DNA of 64,000 bases from Anaeramoeba flamelloides (lineage: Eukaryota > Metamonada > Anaeramoebidae): assembly GCA_027625915.1 (NCBI GenBank), contig JANTQA010000063.1:4607501-4671500 (forward strand). The letters run 5' to 3'. Shown in pieces: positions 35,584-46,433 of the stretch. Position numbers and translations under genes: made by a program. Position 1 is the first letter of the stretch. Every line of letters begins with the position of its first letter. Under the pieces are notes generated by a model. The model was given only the letters and a program-made list of their open reading frames with translations, did no database searches and was not told the origin of the DNA.

Positions 35584-35713
35584 CAACTAAAGTTGGTGAA
35601 ATAATAAAAAAAATGATTTGAAGTTTCATTTTTTTATCTTTTTTTATTTTTATTTATTTTTTTTTTTTTAATTTTTGTTTTTTCTTTTTTTCTTTATTTT
35701 TCTTTTTATCAAT

Positions 35714-36510
35714 ATGAATACAATCACAGAAAAATACATACCAATCATCAAAATTACAAAAAACTTAATGGAAGTAATTTTTAAGAAATTCAACGTTTCT
35801 TATGATGGTAAATTCCATGAACGTAGGAGAAAAATTCAAGAATTATGTACACATCCAAAATGGAACCAAGTCTATGATGAACTGGTTAAAGAAGGATTAT
35901 GGGACCCAAATTATGTTCAAAGAAGAAAAAAAAAAGGTTTTTTCTTTTCTTTTGACATTTTTTTTTCTAATAGTATAATTTTTTTTTTTTTTTTTTTTTT
36001 TCTATTTTCTTTACTTAAAAAGAACAAAAAAATTGTGACAAATCACCAAATACTGATTGGATTCCCTTTTCGAATGGCGAACATGAATTTGAGGAAAATT
36101 TTATTTTGAGTAAAATTTCTAATATTTTTTTTTCTTTTTTTTTTTTTTTTTTTTTTTTTTCTTTTTGATTTTTTTAGTACTTCATTAAATCTTTTTGTTA
36201 ATGATTATATCATTTCCAATATTTTATCAGATGCACAAGTAAATAGAAAACGAATTATTCGAAAAAATGTAAAGGAATTATCAAAAAAAGAAAAAAAAAA
36301 AAAAACGAGAAAAGAGAAAAAGAAAAGGAAGGGGAAAAGGAAAAGGAAATCGAAATCGAAATCGAAATCGAAGAAGAGTCCGAAAAAACGAAGAAAACAA
36401 AAAAACAAAAAACATAAAAAAAAAAAACGAACAATTGCGTATTATATTTTTTTATCTTTATTTTCAGCTAAAAATCTATTTTTTTTGTTCTTTTTTAATT
36501 TTCTAATTTT

Positions 36511-36544
<34 letters not shown>

Positions 36545-37070
36545 TTTTTTATACTAATTCTTGATATATTTTAATTTTTTTTAATTATAGAATCAATTGT
36601 GAATTTAATACAGCATATTATCAAAAAAAATTGACCAATTAGAAGAAAATCAAACAAACATGATGAAAATAGTTGAATCTCAGAGAAAAAAATATGAAGA
36701 ATCAAAGATTAATATGAAGAAAACAACTTTAGATTTTATTTTTTGAAGAAAATCTTAAATTAGCAGCATATCGTAGTACAACGAGGATGATAGTTAGTAA
36801 CATTTTTGGTATTACAGGCGAAAGATAGCTTTAACCAAATTAGATATCCAGGAAGGGGCGAAGCATCACGGGTTGCTAAGAAATGTAATTCTTTACTTTC
36901 TAAACAAAAAGAGTTCTTTAATGAATTTAATTTTTAAGAAACGCAGTAATAATTTTGGAGAAGAAAATTCTGAACAAAGAAAAAAATTTATTACAAATCT
37001 AGAAGAAAAGAAAATTTATCAACCCATTTTCAATATCATGAGTAAAAAAAAATCGAGATATTTTGATTAA
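35714..37070 (+). pseudogene. Companion gene of the transposon, spliced and probably broken
   Basis: From the ATG at 35714 the frame reads MNTITEKYIPIIKITKNLME, then FKKFNVSYDGKFHERRRKIQ and WNQVYDELVKEGLWDPNYVQ, ending near 35935 at a T-rich intron. Further exon-like pieces follow: NCDKSPNTDWIPFSNGEHEF (about 36030-36105), LFVNDYIISNILSDAQVNRK with a long Lys/Arg/Ser tract (36179-36430), a coiled-coil piece (LEENQTNMMKIVESQRKKYE, about 36640), LKLAAYRSTTRMIVSNIFGI (ends 36828) and SEQRKKFITNLEEKKIYQPI to a TAA at 37068-37070. Frames shift more than introns easily explain, so it is probably decayed. A basic DNA-binding partner, as TnpA is in CACTA elements, is a possible role, inferred from position only. 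Confidence 0.45.
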
Positions 37071-37606
37071 TAAGTGGATATCTGACTATTTTTAATTTTC
37101 TAATATATCTATCTGTTTTTTTGTTTTTTTTTTTTTCACTTTAGTTTTTTTCTTAATACATGAAATTTCACCAGAATTCAATATCATCTCAATAAAAATT
37201 AATATTTTTTCAATTAATTTTCAATTATTTTTCCTGAATTTTTCATTCTTTTTCATTGATTTTTCATTTAAGTATTTCCTTGAATTTTCCTGGTAACTTC
37301 CAATGACTATTTCAAGGATATTTCAATTAATTTCATTAAATATTTCAATTTAATTTCAATTTAATTTCAATTTTTTTTCAATAAAATTTCATTAAAAAAT
37401 AACCAAAAAATCAACAACAATTTGTTGTCATGTGTTTTGAAATTTTTCTGATCAAGCTTGAATCAAGAATTTCATTTGAAGTTACTTGTTAAGAAACTCT
37501 TTAAAATTAGTTGTTCTTCAAAATATTCTTTGTCCTTGACTATTTGATAAGAAAAAGTTCAAAAGATTTTGAAAAAAGGAAAATTGAACTAAAAATTTTT
37601 TGAAAT

Positions 37607-38143
37607 AAACCCCAATTCAAAATTTTTAACACACCAAAATTCAATTTGTGAAAAAAAAAACTTATTTAATCAATTAAAGAAGAAATACCAAATTAGAACC
37701 ATTCACTAATTGAAATGTTAACACTTGTTTATAAATTACAATACTCACAAAACAATAAATAAATAATTATCAATACAAATAAATCATTGGTGTGTTAAAA
37801 AATTTTGGAGAGAGCAAAACAAAAAAAATACATTAGTAAATTTGTTCAAATTCTATTAGGAATATTGATCGATCAAATGGTTAGATACTACCAACTAATT
37901 TTATATGAGTTCTTCCATTTGGAAAAACTCAACTTTAACCATAATATCGATGGTTGAAAAAAATTTTTGATCGAACGAAACAAATTACGTAATTCAAACA
38001 ATGAAATAAAAACAAAAACTAAAAGATGAAAAAATGATTTTCATAACTTACAAAAATCAAAATTTTCTCAAATTTGAATGAAATTGTATTATGTGATTGT
38101 TTGGAATGTTTTATCTGTGTGGAAAATTTTGAATTTTAGTTTA
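37607..38143 (+). mobile_element. Family-1 inverted-repeat element, copy C (537 bp)
   Basis: Starts TAAACCCCAATTCAAAATTT, ends GAATTTTAGTTTA then TA. Nearly complete, with GATCGATCAAATGG in the centre and the GTGTGTTAAAAAATTTTGGAG block. It sits about 200 bp beyond the proposed right end of the decayed transposon. Non-coding. Confidence 0.85.
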
Positions 38144-41100
38144 TATTTGAATTTATCAGTTGTAATTTTCATATAAAGAATTAAAATTTAAATTGGATTA
38201 AATAGGGGTTGATTATCTGTTTTTTCAATTATAAAATATTTACTTTATGTTGGGTTCTTATTTTAAACAATATATTGTAAATTCTAAAAAAAAAAGATCA
38301 AACTTTTCAGTCAGTTTTCCAAAAATAATAAAATCCAGGAATTAAAATAAATTACCAAAGTTCCAATTTCATATAGGTAAAAAATAATTTAAGCGAGTTT
38401 CAAGAATCTATAATAATTTGAATTACTGACAATTTGTTTAATAAAATGTGTTCAATTTTTTTTATAGTATTTTTGAGAATTATATTTATTGTTTTATTAA
38501 ACAACTGTTGTTATTTTTTTTAAAAATATCACTTTTTTTCATTAACTGTGGTTTTTGGTTTTGATTTTGTGTTTAATGAAAAATACTGTTCAGTATAACT
38601 ATACCATCAAATCAAACAATATTTATAATAGATCATATTATCAAAGTGATTTTTCTTCAACTTTCAAGGCCAATCTCATGATAAAAGAGATCTAATTCGA
38701 ACAAATTTAAACAAATCAAAACCAAAATCGACAACAATCAAATCTTTTAATTTGGATAAATACAAAAAAAAAAATAAGAAAAAGGATAAAAAGATTTACT
38801 TATTAAATTTTTTGTTCGTGTATCCACATATGTGTAAAAATGATATATTATTTTTTCCAAGTTTTTTTAAAAAAGAAATGAAAAAAAAAATTTCTTTGAT
38901 TTACCCTTTTTTCCTTTAATCAATAATCTTCAAGTCTTATCTTGTAATTGGGTGATTATATTTATTTATTCAATTCTTTTTAGTTTTGCCTATATTGGAT
39001 GAGATAAGAATCCCCAATGAAGCCATATTTCATATAGAATAAAAAGTTTGTTAGCTGCTATTTTATCTAATTAAAGATCAATAAGATGATTTTCAATCAC
39101 CAAATTAACTAAAAATCAATTTTTTTCAACAATTTTCCTAACAAGAGCAAAAAAAATCACTCAAAAGATTGATTTTCATTCATTATATCAATAAGATTTT
39201 TCAATTTTTCAATCAATTAGAAGAAAAAATATTTTGGAAAACTTTGAAAAAAAATATCTTTAATGACTTAGAGAATGGCATTATTATTTTCAAGAAGGAC
39301 TTGCTTTTCAAAAATAAACACACTCTTGAAAATTTTTCATTTCAAAAGCAGATAAAAATTGAAAAAAATAACAAAAAAGTTGAAAAACAATACTTAAAAA
39401 TATTTAATATTGAAAAAACCATAGAAAAAGTTGGAAAAAAAATATTTATAAAAGCAAACATGGGCTATGGAACATAACCTTATTATTCTTCCAAAATATT
39501 TTTTTTCAAAAGCTGAATAAAAATTTTATTTGATTTATCTTACACCATGTGTAATATATATAATAAAAGGGCAACAAAATTAACAAATAGAGATATAAAA
39601 TTACAATTAGTTTATTGGTAGAATGATATTTGTCAAAGAAAAATGGAAAAGGAATCGAATATTTTTCCATTTAACATTTAAATATCAATAATTTATCAAA
39701 TTCTAATTTATTACGGATATCATATTTTTATACCCCCTTGGTGTTGAGATATGATACAATGGTAAATAAAAATGAATAAAAAAATTAAGAATTAAAGGAA
39801 AGAGAAATTATTGTAATCTCTTAGTTTTATTTGAAGTTGGATGACTATTAATAAAATATTTATTCCATAAAAAACTTGGAATTTTGAAACAAAATTAAAT
39901 TAATATTAGCTTTTATGGTTATTTTCTCTGGAGATATCTAAATTAATCGAAATTTGATTTTAATAATTATCATAAACTCTATTATACTTGACAGGAAACT
40001 GGAAACACCATTCATAATGAAATTTTGATTTTCAATCCTTGAAAAGGTAATTTTTGGATTGTAAAAATGATCTTCAAAAAATACAAACATCTGGGAAATA
40101 AAACCTAAAATTGAAATTTTAATAGGAAACCATGTACGTAACATTCTTTAAAGTCAATCAATATGTTCTTCGGCATAAAAGTGAATAATCCATTATCAAA
40201 TCTGGATAATACTTAAGTTATAAGGAAATGGATTGGAATCTGTCATCTCTATTTATTTAATTGACTATTTCCTATAGTTTAAATTGTTTTTTTTTTTTGG
40301 GGGGGAATAAGAATTCTAAATGAAAGAATTTTCTAGAATCAATAATAATTTGAATTTTTTTCAGATTGGGGAAAATAGTATCTACTAGGTAGAAATTTAA
40401 ATTTAAGGTATATTACGATTGGGTTTAAATTATGTTAGTAATCAATAAGTTTCAAATTGCACTAAAAATTTTATTATTAAAATAGTAATATTTGTTGTTC
40501 TCATTAATTAATATTGATCCTAATCTCAATAAAAAATAATCCAAGAATTTCTGAAAAAAATCTATATTTAGATAAAAACTGAAAATTCGAAGCATCAATA
40601 TCAAAACTTTAATAGAGAAAAAATATCTTAAATTTGTCTTGAAAGATAGATTAGTAGCTCAACGATTATATTTTTTGGCAAAAATAAATAAATAATGTGA
40701 TCAAAAAAAATTACAACAGAAGATAAAGCTCATGTTACAAAATAAAACACCTACTTTTTTTTCTAAAGTACATTTATATAACATCCAATTTACTACTCAA
40801 TATTATCTCGTGGGTTAGAATTATCTTCAAAGGTAAATTCCTTGATGTTTCTAGTAAATTTTAATTTAGGAAATGGAATTTATTTCAAATTTTTCATATC
40901 TTTTTTAATTTGAATGAAATTTGTGATTTTTTTTTTCTTCTTGTTCCAAAACAACATCTTATTCACTTTTCAATAGTACACCTATGGAAAAATCAGTTTT
41001 GAAAGAAAATACCTCATTCTATTTTAAGAAAAATTAGAATCAGATTGATATTTGTTAAAAATTTTCAGTTTTTTCTGATTTGTACTGATTTTTTTAGTTT

Positions 41101-41257
41101 TTTGTTTGGGAAAAAAAACTCTCAAAGAATTTACAAGATCTAAGATAAAATTTTCAAATAAGATCCTTTATTTTTTTTTTTTTTAAATAACAGAACTTTA
41201 AGAGAAAAATATCTTATTTACTTATTGTTTACTGGTTGTTATTGGATCATTTAACTG
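38144..41257. other. AT-rich spacer with weak coding candidates
   Basis: No gene is firmly supported. An exon-like piece at about 38984-39039 follows a TTTTAG and reads LPILDEIRIPNEAIFHIE then stop. A 102-codon frame at 39169-39477 is listed separately. From about 40440 the DNA is similar to 52980-53230, the left part of the duplicated CENP-X-like locus. Confidence 0.45.
39169..39477 (+). CDS. Hypothetical Lys/Ile/Phe-rich small protein
   Basis: A 102-codon frame from ATG to TAA. It has helical, charged heptad-like stretches (NQLEEKIFWKTLKKNIFNDL, IEKNNKKVEKQYLKIFNIEK) and more Glu/Lys alternation than spacer frames, but composition alone can produce this in such AT-rich DNA. No domain recognised. 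It could be a real small gene, an exon, or chance. Confidence 0.25.
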   Translation: MIFIHYINKIFQFFNQLEEKIFWKTLKKNIFNDLENGIIIFKKDLLFKNKHTLENFSFQKQIKIEKNNKKVEKQYLKIFNIEKTIEKVGKKIFIKANMGYGT

Positions 41258-41937
41258 ATGGCCTTTTTTAAAAAAAAGAAACATGTTTCTATTTTGAAAT
41301 GTGGGTCCAACAAGTTGGCAAGGGATATCTTGACAATGTTAACAGATGAACTATTTTTCAAATTATTTTCACAGATTGTAAGTATATTGTAATGAATATA
41401 ACTCATTACCAAAAAGGAAACTAAATATAGTTAATATTTGATTTTGATGTTAACAATTATTAGGTAAATCCTGAAATGATGAAATAGTTACTTTTTGTAT
41501 TCTAATTGTGAATTTTTATATAACTGTGTTTCACTTTTTTCCCACAACGGTAATACTGGAATACTATTTTTTTGTTTTCTATTTTAAAATTTTTGAAAAA
41601 ATAAACCAAATAAAAATTTTTAATCAAGATTATTCGTAAAAAATCAGATGAATTTGAGTTCAATTTCGACGATTTAAAATATATTTTACCGACACTTGTG
41701 AATCATGTCCAAAAAAGGTAATTTACTCCACAATTACAATAAACTTTAATTTTTTTGATGAATTTATTATGAAGATAATCACATTTATCACTAATCTTGG
41801 GCATAAATTTCCATTAATCAATTTTGATTTTGGATAATATTCTTTGAATATATACTTTTTATTATCTGTGATACGATGTCTTTAGTGAACTGGACACTCT
41901 TAATGAAAGGAATTTTAAAGAAACGAAAAAACAATAA
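41258..41937 (+). CDS. CENP-X/MHF2-like histone-fold protein, three exons
   Basis: Join(41258..41377, 41629..41717, 41886..41937), 86 aa. Introns are GTAAGT...TCAAG (251 nt) and GTAATT...TTTAG (168 nt), and the phases agree. After a basic start (MAFFKKKKHVSILKCGS) comes one long helix (NKLARDILTMLTDELFFKLF), a linker rich in Lys/Glu, and a final FNFDDLKYILPTLVNHVQK. This resembles human CENP-X, where SGDALQLMVELLKVFVVEA is followed by VDVDQLEKVLPQLLLDF. CENP-X pairs with CENP-S in the CCAN and FANCM/MHF complexes. The first histone-fold helix is weak or missing, so an undetected upstream exon is possible. Another histone-fold family member cannot be excluded. A decayed duplicate lies at about 52980-53690. 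Confidence 0.5.
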
Positions 41938-42261
41938 TAAGATCAATTTTGATCCATTTCAATGACAACAATACCTCAAGTTATAGAAATGTCAAACTTC
42001 CTAAATTGAAATCGTATAACAAAAATAAATATGTTCAGATCTTGAAATTCATACCAATCAGATATTAGAAAAACACATGAATAGAAAAATTAAACAAATT
42101 AATTTTGGAAATAGATTACGTAAAACTGAATTATTTTATAATTAGAATTTAAATATCCAAAAGAAAGGCCAATTATCAGAGACAACCAAAAATCTACAAA
42201 TTTTGAATTTCAGATCATTTTTTTTTTTACTTTTAATTAAATTATTTTACTTGCTTGAGAA

Positions 42262-43723
42262 ATGAATGTAAGCGAAACAACTTTTCTTCTTTTTGCTTTT
42301 TTTTTTTTTTTTTACTTTTTTTTTAATTGTCTTTACAATTCTTCGATCTAAATTTGAATTCTTGTTAATCCATCTATTTCATAAAAAGTGGGAAGTTGAA
42401 AATTTAGATTCAGAGGATTCCATCCCAGAAATTAATGAACAAAACCAACCAGATGTCCAACAAAAAAACAAAAAAAAAACAAAAAAAAAGAACAATAAAA
42501 AAAATAAACAAGTAACGAAAGGACAACAAGAACCAAAAAAAAAAACCAAAAAGGTGAACAAAAAACAAAAAAACGAAAATAAAGAAGAACCCCAAAAAGA
42601 AAATAAAGATCAAGTGAACAAAGGACAAAAGAAAGTCCAGAAAAAAAAACAAAAAGGAAAACAAAACAAAACCAAACAAAACTTTCAAAAACATTTAAAC
42701 AAAAAGAAAATTAAAATCGTAACTGAAGTAAACCAAGAAGATTTAGATGAAGAAATTTCTGAAAATAGAGGCGTTGTTTATATTGGCAAATTACCATATG
42801 GGTTTGAAGAAAACCAAATAAAAAAATATTTTACACAATATGGTAAAATAAAAAGATTACGATTATCCAGAAATCCTAAGGTTTGATTCTCCATCCCAAA
42901 AAGACTATTTCTTTTTCATTTTTTTTTTTTTCTTTTTGATCTTTGTCTTTAAAAAATAAATGGCAAACGATTCATTCCCAACACCCCTTTGTTCTTCAAA
43001 TTAACAATCTTTATTTTTTTATTTTAATTTTTACTTTTATTACGTAATTTTTTATTTTCTTCACCTAATTCCATTTTTCACTCAAAGACTGGGAAATCAA
43101 GAGGTTATGGATTCATTGAATTTTTTTCCGACTCTGTAGCCAAAATTGCTGCTGATACAATGGACGGATACATGATGTATGGAAAGCTACTTAAAGTTGA
43201 ATATATTGAACCATCAAAGATCCATCCAAAAACATTCTTTAATTTCAAAATAAACAACAACAAAGAAAAATTTGTTGAGAATTACAATAGTGAAAAAACA
43301 ACAAAACAACAGAAAAAGTCACTCCAAAAATTAGTTAAAAAAGAGAAAAAAAAAAGAAAAAAACTTGCAAAATTAGGGATTAATTACAATTTTGGAGGAT
43401 TTGAAGAACTTGTAAAGAAGAACAAACAAAGTGAAGAAAAGAAAAACGAAAAAAAAAATCAAGGAAACAAAAAAGGAAAGAAACAAGGAAAAGCAATAAA
43501 GGGAAAGAAGAATACGAATGTCAATAAGAAGAACGAGAAAAAAGGTAGCAAAAAACAAAACACAAAGTCAAACCAAAAGAAAACACCTAAAAAAAATAAC
43601 AACAATAAGAAGAAAAATGAAACAAAAAAACGAAAAAAACCAGAAAAAATCACAAAAAAAAAACCAAACAAACAAGAAAAAAAAACGCAAAATAAAAAAA
43701 AAAAAAGAAGAACAAAAAATTAA
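42262..43723 (+). CDS. NIFK: NIFK/Nop15-like nucleolar RRM protein
   Basis: Join(42262..42267, 42389..42880, 43088..43723), 377 aa. The first exon codes only Met-Asn, followed by a 121-nt GTAAGC...AAAAAG intron. The second intron (207 nt) splits the RRM. A Lys/Gln-rich tract (about 25-115) precedes a single RRM with RNP2 VYIGKL (132-137) and RNP1 GYGFIEF (172-178). Then come AAD TMDGYMMYGKLLKVEYI and the family-specific PSKIHPKTFFNF, followed by KKLAKLGINYNF, which matches the human KKLAKKGIDYDF region. The C terminus is a long Lys tail. Nop15/NIFK acts in 60S subunit assembly near ITS2. The RRM plus post-RRM match makes the call strong. The two-residue first exon is inferred. Confidence 0.88.
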
Positions 43724-44157
43724 TTCTATAGAGCAAAATAAGACTGTATTTATTGACTACAGAAATTTTAAATATAAAACCTAGAAATTAAATTTATTTT
43801 TTTAAAATAAATAAAACATAAATCCCCCCTTTAAATAAATTATTTTTATTCTAATTTTTAATATTTTTTTTTTAAAATTAATATTTGTGGGCAGTATTTC
43901 GAATTGAAATAAAATGGAGATTAAATTTAAACTTTGTTTAGGTTAAAGGGGCACAGTTTTTTTTTCAAACTTCAATTATTACATTTAATAACATTTTAAG
44001 AATATATAAGAAATAAATAGAATAATACACAAAAAAGAATTGTTGGTATCCATATCTGGGATGATACTAAGAAATCAATGGATTTTCTTAATAAATGAAA
44101 AACTCAAATTCTTAGTAGCCATATTGAGAAAAATGAGCAAAGTTCGTTTTGAACTTT
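43724..44157. other. Spacer downstream of NIFK
   Basis: AT-rich and no gene. An AAAGGGGC patch near 43945 is mirrored by GCCCCTTTGAC near 44618, but the match is too short to call an element. Confidence 0.45.
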
Positions 44158-44325
44158 TACTGGTATTTGAATAATAAATAATAAACATTTTTCACTTCAT
44201 TTTCCATACCTTTCGTTTAGAAATCAATCCCCCAAACGAAGTATGTTGGGATTTATGATCTCTATTTGAAAAAGGAAATAAAAATGAAATGAAAATTTTT
44301 CACATCTATCAAACAAATATCAGGA
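44158..44325. mobile_element. Short MITE-like element, family 5, copy 2
   Basis: Left end TACTGGTATTTGAAT is identical to the copy at 23708. The arms share TTTTTCACTTC and AAATGAAATGAAAA. The right end (CAAATATCAGGATC) is diverged. About 168 bp, non-coding. Confidence 0.7.
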
Positions 44326-45312
44326 TCAATGATTGAATAAAATTCCAATAAAAATCAATATCATTTCTCAACAACCATTTCCATGGTTTCAATGACATTA
44401 GAATAAAACGTTTTTACCAAGTGACTATTGATCGTACAATAAAAAATAATTTTACCAACTAAATTAGGTTTTTTAAAAAAAATCAAGTAAAAAAAAAACA
44501 AAAATGTGCAAAAACAAGAAAAATGATTTCAATTTTGAAAATTTTGTAAATTAAATTTTTCTTCTAATATTCATGCAAATCCTTTAAAGACATTCAGTTC
44601 ACTCATTACAACTAGGGCCCCTTTGACTGGAAAATAGTTTCTTTTATATTCTTATCAATTAATTTCATATTTTCAAACAAGATTCAATTAATTGATTCTG
44701 ACTTCAAACAGTTTATTTGTTATATGAAGAAACTTATTCGAAACCATTCTATCATTTTTATTTTTTTTGGTTTCTATTTTTAGAATTTATGTTAATGTTG
44801 TTAAATATATTTTTGATTTTTTATTTCTCAAAATTACAAAGATTTAATTTTCATTTATCCCAAAATGTTGTTTTTCTTCCTATAAAATAAGATATTTCAA
44901 GAAGACGCCAAAATTTGTAAAAATAAAAAATCTTTTATAAAGTACAAAAAAAAAAGAAGAAAAAGAGAAAAAATATATTTTTTGTATTTTAATCGTTATT
45001 TATTTATAAGTTTAGCCCATATCAATAGGCAAATATTGTTTTAAAAATAATTAATTTGATAAAAACCTATATACACAGTCTAAAGGTCAAATAATTGCTG
45101 ATTTATACTCTTTATCAATATAAATCCCGGATAACTTTTAAATTTACAATTTTATTATTTCGAATTTCAAAATTTTACGTGATTAGATTCCTAATTGTAG
45201 TTGGTAGTGTTTTAAAAAATATCTCATTTTTCTTCTGAAAAAGGATTAACTAAACACCATTTTTAAAATTGTGGCTAACCCAAAATAATAAATTGAATAT
45301 ATATATATATAT
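44326..45312. other. AT-rich spacer
   Basis: No gene recognised. A TATATA tract lies at about 45297-45315, just outside the next element. Confidence 0.5.
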
Positions 45313-45854
45313 ATAGCAATTTTCAAAATTTTTAACACAGCTCAAATAGTTCAAACAATCACAATATTACATTTTCATTCAAATTGATAAAAAATCTTGA
45401 TTTTTTAAGAATCGAAAAATCATTTTTTCATCTTTTAGTTTTTTATTTTAATTTCATTTTTTAAATTACGTTGACCATTGTTTCACCGGAAAAAAATTTT
45501 TTTTTCGAAATATTTATATAAGATTAAAGTTGATTTGTTAAGAACAGAAGAACTCAAATAAAATTAATTGATGGTATCTATTCACTTGATTGATCAATAA
45601 TTACTAATAGAATTTTATCAAATTCACAAAATGTATTTTTTTGTTTTGCTCTCTCCAAAAATTTTAACACACACTTAATTTATCCATCTTAATAATTATT
45701 AATTTTTTGTTTTTTGAGTATTGTAATTTATGAACGATTGTTAATATTCCAATTAGCAAATGGTTCTAATTTGATATTTATTCAAGATTTGATGAAATAA
45801 AGATATTTTTTAGATGTTTTTTTTGGTGTGTTAAAAATTTTGAATTGGATTTTA
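45313..45854 (-). mobile_element. Family-1 inverted-repeat element, copy D (reverse)
   Basis: Reads as the reverse complement of copies A-C: it begins TAGCAATTTTCAAAATTTTT, has ATTGATCAATAATTA in the centre, and ends GGTGTGTTAAAAATTTTG then AATTGGATTTTA. TA-rich microsatellites lie at both flanks (about 45297 and 45864), consistent with insertion at TA. Moderately diverged from copies A-C. Confidence 0.78.
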
Positions 45855-46277
45855 TCTATCTATATATATATATATATATATTATTGGGTAGTATTCAAGA
45901 ACAAATAGTTCGTAAATATTATTTATAATTCTCTTTTAATGATGAGTAACATCCTAAAAATGCGAGATTTTAAAAAATATAAAATAAAATACAAACAAAA
46001 ACACTTGAAAATTTTGTCACAATTTTGAAAAAAATATTTTTAATTGTTTATCACTGGAATTTAACAAAAAAAGGCGGATATGTAGATATTTTGCAAATAA
46101 TTATTAACATTTAAATAGATATTCGATATTATCATTGATTTTTTTTTATTTATTTGTCTTTTTTAAGATATTTATTATTCTTTTAACACTACAATCAAAA
46201 AAAAAAAATTGTATAAGGTATTATTAAAATGATTTAATTGATTTCAATTTAGGAGAAAAACATCTGATTTTTCTTAA
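45855..46277. other. AT-rich spacer
   Basis: Contains a TA tract at about 45864-45882. No gene recognised, though upstream exons of the candidate at 46278 would have to lie here. Confidence 0.4.
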
Positions 46278-46433
46278 AAGGGAAAAAGAAATAAAAAGTT
46301 TATTGAAGCTCAAAGTATAAAAAAAAAGGTATTACGAAAAAAAAAAAATAATCAAAACCATCTTCCAGTTAAAATGTGTGCAATTATAGGTGATGAATTA
46401 TATATATTGAAAGGATTTGCATCAGATATTTAA
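46278..46433 (+). CDS. Candidate terminal exon of an unidentified small gene
   Basis: An open stretch of 51 codons plus TAA: a basic part (KGKRNKKFIEAQSIKKKVLR) and then a non-repetitive C terminus (LPVKMCAIIGDELYILKGFASDI split by no stop). The last 23 residues have balanced composition unlike spacer frames. A TTTAG acceptor lies just upstream near 46251, but the neighbouring piece (GEKHLIFLKREKEIKSLLKL) is in another frame, so splicing is unresolved. I do not recognise the protein. It could be a fragment. Confidence 0.3.
   Translation, partial: KGKRNKKFIEAQSIKKKVLRKKKNNQNHLPVKMCAIIGDELYILKGFASDI

Larger units (their letters stand above)
31980..37400 (-). mobile_element. Decayed Plavaka/CACTA-like DNA transposon
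   Basis: The proposed extent runs from a left block full of short repeats (about 32030-32230; TTTCATTGAAATTTCA, ATTTCAACTATATTTCATC) to a right block of similar short repeats (about 37150-37400; TTTCAATTTAATTTCAATT). Such subterminal repeats are typical of En/Spm (CACTA)-type elements. Between them are a minus-strand DDE transposase and a plus-strand companion gene, both interrupted. Terminal inverted repeats and a target duplication were not identified, so the ends are approximate. The structured RNA candidate at 34827-35062 lies inside. Confidence 0.55.

Noticed and set aside
43943-44632. An inverted-repeat element bounded by AAAGGGGC and GCCCCTTT
   Set aside because: The mirrored match is only about 8-10 bp, and the flanking arms do not align.
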